From NCBI GenBank assembly GCA_946811185.2, contig OX328107.1:42398360-42462359 (forward strand): a stretch of DNA of 64,000 nucleotides, written 5' to 3'. This document shows, piece by piece, positions 1-10,619 of this stretch. Numbering within the stretch: the first letter of the stretch is position 1; each line of letters opens with the position of its first letter. The notes beneath the pieces were generated by a model. That model was not told the origin of the DNA, searched no databases, and was given only the letters and a program-made list of their open reading frames with translations. A program made the translations under genes and the position numbers. Source of the DNA: Hippopus hippopus. Taxonomy: Eukaryota > Mollusca > Bivalvia > Cardiida > Cardiidae.

Positions 1-183
1 CACAACTATAGTTGCTCTCCCTGCCAGTATTGATCGAGATCAGATTGCACAGAATGTGCAGTCTGATCATTGATCTAAACTGTCAGCTTAGCTGAGACAC
101 TCTGAAGTGAAACAACCATGATATTGCAACATTTACTATTTCGGCCCTATTTCTTGATTGAAAATGTCTTGATGCTCTAAGGG
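1..183. repeat. Decayed family B foldback MITE
   Basis: A quasi-palindrome at 32-77 pairs GATCGAGATCAGATTGCACA with a TGTGCAGTCTGATCATTGATC arm, which is the core of family B. The flanks are too diverged to place the ends exactly. Nothing coding is seen. Confidence 0.55.
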
Positions 184-1013
184 TTAACTTTTCACCAAAC
201 AACATTAATTTTAGACTGTTCAAAACTCAAAGCATTGGTGGATGACATGCTCAGTCTCTCACTTAAAATGATGGAGTTTGTCTTAAACTCTTTACACACA
301 ATCCCAACTTTTTATGACCATGTGAAAGAAAGCATTTTCTCCTTTTCCCACGATGTTTTCCTTCTTTCCAAATTGAATTTCAATTTTTGATTTACATTTA
401 TTTTGTCGTCTGCAAATGCTTTCAATTTGGACTAGACCAAAATTGTGTCGTTTGGTAAAGATTTAACCATTTACCAAACAGTCCCGAGTTGTTATTATGA
501 TCCTGGGAAAGAAGGCATTGGAAAACACAGAGATAAGGAGAAAATGCTTGTAACCAGTATTAACCCCTTTTACCACAATATTTTCATAACTGTCAAAAAA
601 AAACTCAATCATTGGGGCCATATTCAAATTGTCATTTGTAAATGCACAATTTGGACAAGTCTAAAAAATTTTCATCTGGTTATGAGTTAAAAGGATAGGA
701 AATACTGTTGGGAAAGGAGAAAAGTGTTCGTAATCAGCTTTCTCTTCTTTTCCCACTATGTTTTAGGAAGCTTTCCTCTTCAGGTTAACCCTTTACCAGA
801 CTACAAAATTTTAGCCTAGTCCAAATTGAGAGTATTTACAGACGACAATTTCAGTGTGGCTCAGATGGGGCAGTCTTTCTTTGATAGGGTAGAAAACATT
901 ATGGGAAAAGGAGAAAATGCTAGTTACCAGCATTTTCTCCTTTTCCCACAATGTTTTCAAAAGGCTTCTTTCCCAGGGCCATTAAAAGTCGGCATCATGT
1001 GGTAAAGGGTTAA
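184..1013. repeat. Array of family A MITEs (five copies or fragments)
   Basis: Copies lie at 184-280 (half, minus), 283-466 (plus, left palindrome arm deleted), 463-690 (plus, 228 bp), 691-786 (core fragment) and 785-1013 (minus, 229 bp, intact). The plus orientation reads TTAACCCTTTACCACACAATCC, a coding-like spacer, a palindrome with arms AAAACATTGTGGGAAAAGG and AGAAAATGCTGGT around a one-base centre, then GTCGTCTGCAAATGCTTTCAA and GGTAAAGAGTTAA. Copies 283-466 and 463-690 share one TTAA (463-466). The TTAA target and CCCTT-type ends suggest piggyBac-superfamily mobilisation; that is inference, since no transposase is encoded. Confidence 0.92.
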
Positions 1014-1041
1014 GATTTTGGATTTTTAAGTGAATAGGTAC

Positions 1042-1274
1042 ATGTCACCCTTTACGTCACTATTCCCTGTTTTAACAGCCAGAAGAAAGAATGCTTTTGA
1101 AAACTATGTGGGTAAAGAAGAAAATGCTTGAAACCAGTGTTTTTCTTCTTTTCCGGCAATATTTTCTTCTCTTTCACAGAAAAAAACATATCATTTGAAC
1201 CACATCTCATTATGTCGCCTACAAAATGCTTTGAGTTTTGACAAAGCCAATATTTTGCTATTTGGTTAAGTCTA
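1042..1274 (+). repeat. Diverged family A MITE
   Basis: It keeps the order of family A blocks: CCCTTTACGTCAC start, palindrome near 1100-1170, TGTCGCCTACAAAATGC block and a TTTGGTTAAG end. Both arms have many substitutions, so it is an old copy. Confidence 0.75.
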
Positions 1275-1572
1275 ATAGAAATTATGCATAATCATTCAGA
1301 CCAACATGATAGTTAAAACAGGGTAGATTTGGTGATCTCTTTCATTGTATCTTGTATCACACAATGGACCTCCACCAAGATTGTTCAAATATCAGCCCGG
1401 GGGGGGAGGGGTTTAAAAAAAAAAAGGCCACACTTTAAGGGGTCAGATGTTTTATCTATAGCAAAACTCTCTAAATGCCTTTTGTCCCAACTACCCCTAG
1501 GCCATTTGACCAGGATCTTCAATATTTATTATATAGCATCATCTAATTGACTCTTCAAATCTTGACTACTTT
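1275..1572. other. No gene seen; homopolymer tracts
   Basis: Unique-looking AT-rich sequence with a G-run followed by an A-run near 1399-1423. I see no exon signals or repeat family here. Confidence 0.4.
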
Positions 1573-1802
1573 GATGCTTTACCACACAATGCTGCCTGTG
1601 TATTTACGACCCTGGGTAAGAGGCCTTTTGAAAACATTGTTGTAAAAGGAGAAAATGCTGGTAAACAGCATTTTCTCCTTTTCCCACATTGTTTTCTATC
1701 ATATCAAAGACAGAAATCATCATAGAAATACATTTATATTGTGGTCTGCAAAAGCTTTCAATTTGGTCAAGTCCAGAACTTTGTCATGTGGTAGAGGGTT
1801 AA
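1573..1802 (+). repeat. Family A MITE
   Basis: The palindrome core is intact at about 1633-1695. The left TTAA is lost (GATGCTTTACC) and the right TTAA is at 1799-1802. A SINE begins directly after the right TTAA. Confidence 0.88.
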
Positions 1803-2107
1803 GCCCAGTAGCTAAGTCGGTAATATATTGAGCTTGATACTTGGAGTTTGTGGGTTTGAATCTCCGGGCCAATTTCTTTCTGAGGGTTGATGATAGATAT
1901 AACGAAAGGATTCATTCCTCTCTCACCACTGATCATTGCTTTGACAAAGGATATGTAAGAAAGCAGCCAGTGGCTTGGGAAGAATACAGTACAAAATACT
2001 TGTTAAAGAAACTCAAGGAAAGCATGGATTGGTGCACTTGCTGCTGCAATATAACTGATATAATGTTGGAAAAGGCGTACACTATACAAACCAATAAACA
2101 AAAATAA
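1803..2107 (+). mobile_element. tRNA-derived SINE, full length (main SINE family)
   Basis: A tRNA-like head carries a box A relative (AGTAGCTAAGTCGG, 1806-1819) and box B relative (GGGTTTGAATCTCC, about 1851-1864). Then comes a conserved body ('AAGCAGCCAGTGGCTTGG', '...ATAACTGATATAATGTT') and an A/C-rich tail of CAAT/CAAA type. The non-coding tRNA-like promoter implies RNA polymerase III transcription and LINE-driven copying. The 88-residue reading frame over it is incidental. Confidence 0.85.
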
Positions 2108-2298
2108 AACTTAAAAAATTTAGACTTGACAAAATTGAAGGCATTTGCAGATGAAAAATGTATGCAACTCTGGTGATGGAATTTGTCCTAGAAAGGGTAG
2201 AAAACATTGTGGGAGAAGAAAATACTGTTTACCTATATTTTCTCAGTTACCCACAATGTTTTCAAAAGCTTTTTTCCTTAGGATTGTGAAATCTCAGA
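2108..2298 (-). repeat. Family A MITE
   Basis: Minus orientation with a TTAGACTTGACAAAATTGAAGG start block and a palindrome around 2200-2265. The distal end runs into the neighbouring family C foldback. Confidence 0.8.
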
Positions 2299-2674
2299 CT
2301 TTACAGTAACAATAAAGCCCAAAAGTAAACAAAGCGGGTGTTTAAATGCATTTAAATTTGTATCATACCAATTAAAAGTGTTGAAATTATTGTGAAGATG
2401 ACAATGTGTCATTGTACGGTCTGTCCAAGTGTTAGTTGCTGAAAGAGAAATTAATTTCAAAACTAGGTTAAAACCTGCCAGGTAACTGTGTCTTTTTTTC
2501 ACTTTTTTGCCTGATTTTAAAATTCTTTTTTCTGCTAGCAATTAACACATGGCTGGACCACACAATAACAGACTGTCATCTCCACAATATTTTTCATACT
2601 TTTAAATGGTATGATTTAAATTTAAACGTATTATGAAACCTGATTTGATATTTTGGCCTCTACTGGGCCTTTAA
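2299..2674. repeat. Family C foldback element (copy 1)
   Basis: The left and right halves are inverted copies: 'TTTAAATGCATTTAAAT...ATCATACCA' on the left against 'TGGTATGATTTAAATTTAAA' on the right, and 'ATTGTGAAGATGACAAT' against 'ATTTTTC...TGTCATCTCCACAAT'. The right end GGGCCTTTAA carries TTAA at 2671-2674. It matches the element at 42875-43240 along its length. Probably non-autonomous and TTAA-targeting. Confidence 0.75.
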
Positions 2675-2689
2675 TGGTAAATGTTTATT

Positions 2690-2845
2690 ACAGTTACTCA
2701 AGTAAAAGCTGAAAACAATGTGACAAAAGGAGGACTTGCTTGCTGCTAGTATTTTCTCTTTTTGCCACAGTATTTTCAAAAGTGATTTGCCAAGGTGATT
2801 GAAAAGGTCATCTGAAGGAGTAAATGTGTTGAGTACCTGTAGGAG
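2690..2845. repeat. Very diverged relative of family A (old subfamily)
   Basis: A core 'AAAACAATGTGACAAAAGGAG' / 'CTCTTTTTGCCACAG' is followed by 'AAAAGGTCATCTG'. The same late block recurs at about 50870-50890, and looser relatives lie near 48175-48310 and 59100-59260. This suggests an older branch of A. Confidence 0.5.
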
Positions 2846-2984
2846 TTAAACCCTTGGAGAGCAAAACAAGGAACTTGATCAATCAGGGATCGAACTTGAT
2901 CAATCGTGGATTGGGGAAGATGGGAGGGGGGAGAAGAAAAGAGGCAAATATTTCACTTGCCACACTGTTTTGTCTGAATATAGT

Positions 2985-3060
2985 TGACATTGAAGATCAA
3001 GATCAGATTGCACTGTATGTACAGTTTGGTCTTGATCTACTCTCTCAACATAAAATTACA
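2985..3060. repeat. Family B palindrome fragment
   Basis: GATCAAGATCAGATTGCACTG pairs imperfectly with CAGTTTGGTCTTGATCTAC. Flanks are not recognisable as a full B element. Confidence 0.55.
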
Positions 3061-3189
3061 TGGCTAGAGTTTTAGTTGGCACTATGAGAGTAAAGGATAG
3101 ACAGATGATCATTGCTACAAATTGGGGGATTAATGATAGGCCACTGAATAACTAATTAATCAGACAAATTCCCTCCCTTGTTAACTAAA

Positions 3190-3432
3190 TTTTACCCTTT
3201 ACCCTTTCCCAAACAACAAATTTTAGACTCTCTCATATTTAAAATGTCTTCAGAGGATAAATTCAAAATTGGTGAAACTGAACTTTGGCTCGATATGGAC
3301 TTAGGTGAAAACATTGTGGGAAAGGAGAAAATGCTGGTTACCAGCATTTTCTCCTTTTCCCACAATGTTTTCAAAAGCCTTCTATTCTAGGGTTATGAAA
3401 AACCTGGATTGTTTGTTAAAGATTTTACATAA
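3190..3432 (-). repeat. Family A MITE
   Basis: The palindrome at about 3308-3373 is nearly perfect. Because it is palindromic, both strands give overlapping reading frames of 60-70 codons containing a shared peptide; these are not genes. Confidence 0.88.
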
Positions 3433-3487
3433 GGCTATTTCAGTAGAAGTGACACTATACAGATAAAGTCTTGGAGGATGAACGCAA

Positions 3488-3862
3488 TTGAGTCATGCTC
3501 TGTGAAAAGGGGGTTTAATGCATCTGCAAAAAGTATCGACCCAGGTCAGCCTGCAGGAACTGCGTAGGCTGACCTGAGTCCGAACTTTTTGCTATTGGCC
3601 AATTTTCTCATGTCAAAGGACCCGTCTACTCCTGATACAGTGGGTTTTTAGACAAATTATTGATCCATAAAATTCATTTTGTTTAAAATCAGCTGAATCA
3701 TGAGGTAGACTAGTCCTTGTAGATTGTAGGAAATTGACCTATAGCAAAAAGTGTTGATTCAGGTCTGCCTGTGCAATAGGTGCAGGTTGAGCTGGTTCCA
3801 TACTTTGTGCAGATGCATTAAACCCCCTATTCAGAGAGAGAGCATGGCTCATATTTACTTGA
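3488..3862. repeat. Family D MITE, near full length
   Basis: Ends are inverted: 'GTCATGCTCTGTGAAAAG...TTTAATGCATCTGC' and 'GCAGATGCATTAAA...GAGCATGGCTCAT'. Subterminal palindromes around 3536-3590 and 3735-3800 include 'CAGGTCAGCCTGC' and its complement. Other copies start at 28133, 39724, 62867 and 63704. Confidence 0.85.
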
Positions 3863-3984
3863 AATTAAGAGTAGAACTGTTTTGGCAAATAGGAATTGCC
3901 CAGAAAAAGTGTTTTCTGTTTTTGTAACAAAGTTTTCAAGTACTTAGTTGTATAATGAAATGTCAAAATGTTATCTACATGAAG

Positions 3985-4206
3985 TTAACTCTACCAGATA
4001 ATATAAATCTAGACAGGTCCAATTTGAAAGCATTTGTGGATGACAAAGATGGTCCAAATGACGAAATTTGTCCTTTATGGGGAAGAAAACATTGTGGGAA
4101 AAGGAGAAAATGCTGTTTACCGGCATTTTCTCCTTTCCCCAAAATGTTTTCTAAAGCTTTCTTTCTCAGGGTTGTAAAAAGTTGGGATTGTGTGACAAGG
4201 AGTTCA
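3985..4206 (-). repeat. Family A MITE
   Basis: The left TTAA is at 3985-3988. The palindrome lies at about 4086-4148 with an altered right arm (CTCCTTTCCCCAAAATG). The right end has decayed to TTCAA. Confidence 0.85.
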
Positions 4207-4339
4207 AGTCATTTGCTGCCAAACAAATGACTTAAATTTTCGTAACCATTAGAGTGCAGAAAAAACCAATCAAACATTTTCATCCTAGAAATATGAACTG
4301 AATAATTGCAATTTCATGGTTGCTTTTGTCTACAGTGTT

Positions 4340-4425
4340 TCAGCAAGGCGGACAGTATAGATCAAGAATCGGGCTGCACATTTTGTGCAGCCTGGTTTTG
4401 ATCTACACTGGTTGCAAAGGTAACT
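4340..4425. repeat. Family B palindrome copy
   Basis: GACAGTATAGATCAAGAATC...GCTGCACA pairs with TGTGCAGCCTGGTTTTGATCTACACTG. Followed by the usual B downstream block 'GCAAAGGTAAC'. Confidence 0.6.
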
Positions 4426-4664
4426 TCAGTTGTGAAAAGTGCTCTATGGGTAAAGTTTTATGAAACTATGCATAAATGAACCCTCTTCCCCGATTCTTTG
4501 AATTTGAAACTCCAAATTTTCTGAATGTCCTCCAAAATAAAGGTGTTTGCCTTCTTAAATTCATTTAAAGGGGGTCAAATGACCCCCATTTGACAAAGTC
4601 CAGTGAAAATCCTGAATGCAAATTATAAGTCTTGGAATTAAGTAGCTGTGTAGATCAAAGATCC

Positions 4665-4862
4665 TGGTCTGTATTCACCAACCATTCTTAAGAACATTTT
4701 AGTCTTATTCTCCAGAATTTTCTAGGTTTGAAAGTACCACAATTTTTGATCGGCTTAACCATTTGGCTTGGCCAATCAGTAATTGTGTTACTTTCAAATT
4801 TAGAAAATCTTGGAGAACAAGGCTAAGACTGTTCTTAAGAATGGATGGTGAATTTGGACCCG
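4665..4862. repeat. Family E foldback
   Basis: A near-loopless inverted repeat: it begins 'GGTCTGTATTCACCAACCAT', centres on 'GGCTTAACCATTTGGCTTGGCC', and ends 'ATGGATGGTGAATTTGGACC'. Complete relatives lie at 14378, 14738 and 36541; partial ones at 13240, 13823, 36090 and 50660. Confidence 0.8.
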
Positions 4863-5168
4863 GATGGCATATTTAGTGCAGCTGGATCTTGATCGTTGAT
4901 AAAAAAGCGATGCATTTTGTCCGAGGCAGTTGAAGGAGTTAAGTAATTGATTGATTTTCAAATACTAGGAGGATAACCTGTGATGTTTATGATGAAAGTC
5001 TGTGAATAATTTATCCCAGAAATACATGGCACTGTGCTGTGTTGCTGGAAATTTCACAGACCCTCGGAAAGTGTGGGCTTTCTCATTTCTTAACTAATAT
5101 CTGTGTTGTGGGTACTCAATGGAAATGTTGTGATGAGATGATTCTTAATGTCTGCAATGTAGGATTTA

Positions 5169-5232
5169 CTCTCTCCCAGACAACAAAATTTTAGATTAGT
5201 CCAAATTCAGAGCATTTGCAGATATCAAGGGA
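5169..5232 (-). repeat. Family A 5' half fragment
   Basis: 'CAGACAACAAAATTTTAGA' and 'CAGAGCATTTGCAGA' are the first 60 bases of a minus-oriented A copy. The rest is absent; CpG-richer unique sequence follows. Confidence 0.75.
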
Positions 5233-5239
5233 ATGATCA

Positions 5240-5690
5240 AGTGAATACCAAATTACTTCCCTTTTTCTGGAACTGATATCATTTTTGAATAATAAAGAGA
5301 ATGTTTTTGCAAAAGTAGTGATCATTTCTTTTGGCTTAACGATGTTCACGACAGTTTCCATTATCACGCTTCGTGTAACTATCACGCTCACCTTTTTACT
5401 CGAAACGGTGAGCACCTAACACAGTTGATCCTGCCACACTTTTCAATGTCTTCAGAATGGATAAACCAAGAACTAAAACGGGTCGTTTCATGTCCGCAAA
5501 ACGAAGAAAAAAGTATATGAATCAAGCCAAATAATTATATGCGAATCCGAAATTACCTATTCAAAATATCGGACTGAAAGTCAAAGTGAATCACCGAACT
5601 ACGTCACCTAACAACGAAAATATGGACACATGCTACTAGCGCCCTATTCTGCAGACGTATCGTCGAGCTAAAACATCCTTTCAGATGCAG
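5240..5690. other. CpG-richer unique island (possible promoter or first exon)
   Basis: CG dinucleotides (TCACGACAG, TCACGCTTCGTG, CTCGAAACGG, TATCGTCGAGC) are clearly denser than in the flanking repeats. A CRE-like TACGTCAC occurs near 5599. No repeat family used here covers it. It could be unmethylated promoter DNA, or a young or foreign insert. No transcription start can be assigned. Confidence 0.35.
5457..5534 (+). other. Candidate short ORF or first exon in the CpG-richer island
   Basis: ATG at 5457 opens 25 codons to TAA at 5532. The product is very basic (starts MDKPRTKTGRFMSAKRRKK). A possible splice donor, AAA|GTATATG, lies near 5512, so this could be a first coding exon rather than a micro-protein. 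I do not recognise a family. Length alone is not evidence; the support is base composition and the absence of repeats. Confidence 0.2.
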
Positions 5691-5990
5691 ATGCTCTCAG
5701 TTTGGTCTAGTTCAAAATTAAGTCACTTGGTAAAGAAAAAAAGAAGCTGTAACTCTTTCTCTTTTACCGGGTTATCCCTTATCTCAATGCATCTGCAGCC
5801 GACAACATTAGAACACATTGATGTCAAAAGCAGAAATTACTCCTACTGACTGATGTCTCCTTTTCGCACAATGATTTCTGACCCATCAAAGGACTGTGAT
5901 ACATGAATACCAGGTTATGGTTTAGCGTCTGCAAACGCGTCAAATTTAGAAAAGTCCAGAAGTAGTCGTTTAGTAATGGGTTAAATGCTA
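5690..5990 (+). repeat. Degraded family A fragments
   Basis: 5690-5735 is an isolated 3' end block (GATGCTCTCAGTTTGGTC...CTTGGTAAAGA). 5770-5990 keeps the A order (TCTCCTTTTCGCACAATG, GCGTCTGCAAACGC, AATGGGTTAAAT) with heavy divergence. Confidence 0.55.
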
Positions 5991-6844
5991 ACATCAGTAT
6001 TACATTTATATGATATGGATTGGTTTATTATGACAAACAAACTTGATTCTTATAAACATTGTTGAATTATTGAAAAAATTGAGATAATTTACTTCATATA
6101 ATGTTTTTGTCTTTGACAAACCCTACATTTACTCATTAGTTATTGCCCCACCCACAAACTTAAAATGTATTTTCTTAAAAAATAAGGCAGGTGATCTATT
6201 TGTTTTAAGCCTGATTCTTGTAGTTTAGTACCTGAATATTATATACAGAAAAAATAAGAAAAATCTGAATGTTAGAACATTGAAAAAAATAACTTTAAAG
6301 GATACTCTTTGTTTTTTGGGTTTTTTTTCCAAAATAAAGGTGTTTTAGCCATAAGTCAAGGGTATTTTTTTTTTCAAAGATTGATACTCAGTATACTCTA
6401 AATTATTTTTTTCATTAAATTTGATGTTTCACCAATACAATGACATAAAATTTCCTTATAATTGTTGTCATTTAAAAAAATACAAATAGACTTAGTTTTT
6501 ATAGGTGAAATTTCATCCTGAACTGCCGCAATTCAGGGTGTACTAAAAGAAATATTCATAGAATTTTCCCAAAGCTGGTGACCCCCTTTTTTTATCTCCT
6601 ATATTTGAAGATCAGATAATATACTATCACCACACAAAGTTTCATGAAATTCTGAATGTTTTCAAAAAATGGTGAAACTGTAGCGATCGTCTTTAATATG
6701 TTCATAAGCTGTCCTCTACTGTATGAGGCTTATTTTTTTAACAAAGGTCAAACATTCTCGCCAAAAAAAATATGTGACAGGTGACTAAGGAAACCCTGAT
6801 GAAATATGGAATATCGACATGACCAAGTCTTTATCAAAGGAAAA
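5991..6844. other. AT-rich stretch without recognised features
   Basis: Long A and T runs and no exon, tRNA or repeat family that I can recognise on either strand. Confidence 0.4.
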
Positions 6845-7003
6845 AAATTAAAAAATTATAGACCTGTCAGATATGGAGATTTGTCTTGCATAGGGAAGAA
6901 AACATCATGGAAAAAGGAGAAAATGCTGAGCGGATAGTGTAGATCAAAGATTGAACTGCATGTTTTGTGGTGGCTAATCTTGTTCTATGCTGGCTGCAAG
7001 AGG
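6845..7003. repeat. Family A half copy broken by a family B palindrome
   Basis: A minus-oriented A copy stops in mid-palindrome at AGGAGAAAATGCTGAG (about 6928). A B-type core follows at once (AGTGTAGATCAAAGATTG...CTATGCTGGCTGC, 6937-7000). Confidence 0.6.
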
Positions 7004-7028
7004 AAGTAAAGCTTAATTTAACCTGTAC

Positions 7029-7259
7029 TTAATCCCTTTTCCATATGACAAATTTTCGACACTTCCAAATTCGAAACATTTGCAAACCACTTGTTACAGA
7101 TTTAAAAAAATAGGATCAGTTTCTCTAAAAAGGTTGAAAATATTGTGGGAAAAGGTGAAAATGCTGGTTAAACCAGCATTTTCTCCTTTTCCCATAATAT
7201 TTTCAAATGCTGTCTCCCCAAGGATCGTTAAAACTTGGGATTGTTTGGTAAAGGGTTAA
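7029..7259 (-). repeat. Family A MITE, TTAA at both ends
   Basis: TTAA at 7029-7032 and 7256-7259; 231 bp. Both palindrome arms carry a matched change: AAAATATTGTGGG on the left (consensus AAAACATT...) and CCCATAATATTTT on the right (consensus ...AATGTTTT). Confidence 0.9.
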
Positions 7260-7686
7260 GGGGCATTGGGTAAGTCTAAAAATACTCTGTTATCTGTTGC
7301 TCTGAGGTGTTGGAAAATTATCATGTAAAATGACCAACAATTCATCAATGAGTTGTACTTTACAGATTGCTCACTCACATTCTGGTTATGTATTATTGGG
7401 AAAATGATAATAGCAATTTGGTAATGAACCTCTGGCAAATCTAGGGTTAGAAAACCATTATTAACCCTTTACTATTCAAACCAGTGTTTTAACAACCCTG
7501 AGAAAGAAGCCAATACATTCAATGTCCTTGAGCAAGATATTGCAGGGTCCCAGTATAGTACTGTAAGTTTGTATTGTAAAGAAGACTCTGCTTCTTTGAA
7601 AGGGAGATAACTCAGATTGGATTTCAGTCTAACCTCTTTATGATTCAAATTAGCCCTCTTCTTTTGAGCCTTATTAATAGACAGGG
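7260..7686. other. Mostly unique sequence with one family A stub
   Basis: 7462-7520 is the first 60 bases of a plus-oriented A copy (TTAACCCTTTACTATTC...AAAGAAGCC). The remainder shows no recognised gene or repeat. Confidence 0.5.
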
Positions 7687-8124
7687 TTTAAACTTTTTAG
7701 CTAAAAGAAAACTATACTAGTCCAAAATTGACAGCACTAAGTCTTGCAGACAACATGTTAAATGTGGTTCAAATGGAACTAGTCTTTGAAAGAGTAAAAA
7801 GGACTTTGGGAAAAGGAGAAAATAAGACTTACTAGCATTTTCTCCTTTTCCTACAATGATTTTACAAGACATCTTTCCCAGGTTCATGAAAACTCGGGAT
7901 TGTGTGGTAAAGGATTAAACCTCAGAAATAGGACTTTTAAAAACATAGTAGAACAAGGAGAATATGTTGGTGACCATCATTTTCTCCTTTTCCCACAATG
8001 TTCTACCGTAAGAAAGAAAAAATTCCTTATTTGTCCCATTTAGTAATTTTGTTGTCTTCAGAATTAATCCTTTCAGTTTGGAACAGTCTGAAATTCAGCC
8101 ATTTGGTAAAGAGTGAAAGGTCTT
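7687..8124. repeat. Two diverged family A MITEs in opposite orientation
   Basis: 7687-7919 is minus, ending GTGTGGTAAAGGATTAA. 7920-8120 is plus, starting inside the element and ending CATTTGGTAAAGAGTGAA. Both palindromes are partly decayed. Confidence 0.8.
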
Positions 8125-8337
8125 CTTCTACAGGGTAGTCAATTTCCACCGCTGACCATTGTTTCGACGATGGTTATGTGGGAAAGCAGCCAGTGGCTTG
8201 GAAAGAACTGTGTGGAGCACTGGTAAATGAAACTCCAGGAAAGCATAGACAGTGGCCGCTGCAACATAATTGAAAAAGATATTGAAAATGGCGTTAAACA
8301 CCATACAGTCAGTCTGTCAGTCTCAGGGGAGTAAAAC
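8125..8337 (+). mobile_element. 5'-truncated SINE (main family), split by the hAT transposon
   Basis: Starts near 'CCGCTGACCATTGTTTCGACG', so the tRNA-like head is missing. The body 'AAAGCAGCCAGTGGCTTGG' and tail '...GTTAAACACCATACAGTCAGTC' are present. The hAT element lies just past the tail, in the sequence AGTAAAAC, which is duplicated. Confidence 0.75.
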
Positions 8338-8348
8338 TAGGGATGGGA
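8330..8348. repeat. 5' target duplication and terminal inverted repeat of the hAT element
   Basis: AGTAAAAC (8330-8337) is the 8-bp target duplication. The element starts at 8338 with TAGGGATGGGA. An inner inverted motif (ACTCGATTAATCGAGTACTC) follows at about 8355-8374. Confidence 0.95.
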
Positions 8349-8777
8349 ACGGGTACTCGATTAATCGAGTACTCGATCAAACGTCCGATTACCGATCAGC
8401 AATTTCAGTAATCGAATACTCGGAAAAAAAATTATAAAATCGGTCTTTTTTTATCGAAAAATTGTTGCCTTCTCGATATCTGCATTCTTACATTTTTACG
8501 TTTAAAATTTAGAGGTCGATAAAGGTGACTGAAGAAATGTGAAGGGTCACTTATCTGTGACATATTACCATCTGACGACAATTAATCAGCCATAAATTGG
8601 TAGTCTGTGTGCAATCACAGCATGTGATTTCCTAAATTTGCAATTTGGTGACAAACCGTGATTGTGACCCCTGCACCGTTCATTAGTTTGTTTATCAAAG
8701 CATTTTAATTGGACGTCCGTAAGATTTACACGCTTACGGATTGGTTAATCCGTCAACTAACTGACAGACAATAAAAA

Positions 8778-10619
8778 ATGAGAGATAATCCATCACTCTT
8801 TTCTGATCACTACATGAGCCAACTACAATCGAATTCCAACGTTATATTCAGTATTCTTGAAAGAACGACAATGCCGCCTTCTAAATCCGTTGTCTGGAAA
8901 TACTTTAAACGTGCAGCTGATGACAAGACAGTGAAGTGTTCGCTATGCAGTGCAGAACTTACGTACAACGGTAGTACTACCAGTATGCACAACCATCTTC
9001 GCCTGAAACACCCGGACAGCACATTATCGACGCCTACAAAACAGCAACCGTCAATGACTTCATTCATCAACTCTCCGAAAAAGCTGTCACCAAACCAGAA
9101 AGAGACAATTACTCAGGCGATTTCCGACATGATTGTCAGCGACTATTTACCGCTAAGTATAGTGGAGGGCGAAGGTTTTCGAAATCTGATGAAAGTTGTA
9201 GCGCCAGACTATGATATACCGTGCCGAAAGACTATCCGAGCAAGAATTACAAAACGTTATGAAGAACAGAAAACAGTTCTGACCGACGAGCTACAAACAA
9301 TCGACTCGGTTGCAATCACCACAGACACATGGACGTCAAATGCTACAGATTCATATATAACAGTGACGGAACACCACATTACGGACGACTGGGAAATGAA
9401 GTCGAACGTTTTAATGACAAGGGCTATGCCTGAACGCCACACCGGAGTAAATATCGCAAACAGACTTCGAGACTGTATCACGGAATTTCACCTACCGAAC
9501 AAAGTAGAATCATGCGTACATGACAACGCTCGGAACACGGACTGTGCCGGTGAATTGTGTACTGAGTGGTCAGACAACGCCTGCTTCGCCCACACATTAC
9601 AGTTATGTATACGACCATCCCTTGACTTACCTCTTGCAGATAAAACTATCAGCAAGTGTAGGAAACTCGTTGGCCACTTTAAACATTCCACAACGCTTAC
9701 TGCTGAGATGAGAAAACGTCAAGAACTATTCGAATTACCCACGCATGAATTGATTCAAGATGTCTGCACACGCTGGAACTCCACCCAGCAGATGCTTGAA
9801 CGTTTATGTGAACAACGCCGAGTTATATCCGACATCATGCTGGATTGCAAACTGACGAAGAAAACAGACACATTCCTACTGCCGACCGACACAGAATGGG
9901 CCACGATTTCAGACCTGTCCAATGTACTGAAAGATGTGACCGACGTAACTACGTTCATGTCTGGGCAGAGTGACGTATCTTCCAGCTACGTTCACCCAAT
10001 AGTGTGCGGACTAATTAAAACGAGCCTTTGTGTAAACCCAGAGGACAGTACCGTCGTAAAGAAAACGAAACAGTGCATTAGTGAAGAACTTATCCGCAGA
10101 TTCCAGCCTTTTGACATCGAGACTGCTTCAACCCTACCTGCTCTCGCTTCATTACTTGACCCTCGCTATAAGAAACTAACTTTCTTTTCACGAGAACAGC
10201 GTAAAGCAACGGAAAACGCACTGGAATCGCGCATCGACGACATTCCTCTCAACGTATTGCAATGAGATATAACTGGGCCACCGCCGAGCAAGTCAACGAA
10301 ATCAGAGACTCTTCACTTTCTTCAATTTGATAGCAGCTGCCCCGACAACGAACAAGATGAGCTCACAGATTACCTGAAGGAGAAACCAAAGAATGTGACC
10401 CCTTTAAAATGGTGGAAAGAGAATGCCCAGAAATATCCACGACTCTCTTTAGTTGCCAAAAAGATACTAGCTATGCCTGCTACATCTGTACCCTCGGAGC
10501 GTGTTTTCTCTACAGCCGGTATTTTAGTCAGCAAACTTCGAAACAGACTCTCTCCAGTTTTAGTTGACAATATCATTTTTTTGAATAAGAATACTTTTCC
10601 TTTAAGCGCCAGTGACTAA
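8778..10619 (+). pseudogene. hAT-superfamily (ZBED/Ac-like) transposase, interrupted by one TGA
   Basis: The enzyme excises and reinserts its hAT element in the nucleus. The first ATG in frame is 8778; 8871 (MPPSKSVVWKYF) is an equally plausible start just before the BED finger. Visible parts, numbered from 8778: BED zinc finger with W40, C54, C57, H73, H78; catalytic-core region with the first Asp in TTDTW (D183), second Asp in VHDNARN (D249), the hAT CxxH motif CFAH (269-272), and RWNST...MLERL with E341 as the likely third acidic residue; a LLDPRYKKL block at 459-467; and the C-terminal dimerisation region (PSERVFSTAG, RNRLSP). TGA at 10263-10265 (codon 496) cuts off that last region, but the same frame continues open from 10266 to TAA at 10617-10619, giving 613 codons plus the stop. 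No frameshift was found. A CGA to TGA transition is a simple explanation. Without the dimerisation domain the product is probably inactive. Confidence 0.93.

Noticed and set aside
9257..9481. Minus-strand ORFs in the hAT transposase gene
   Set aside because: Shadows of the transposase frame.
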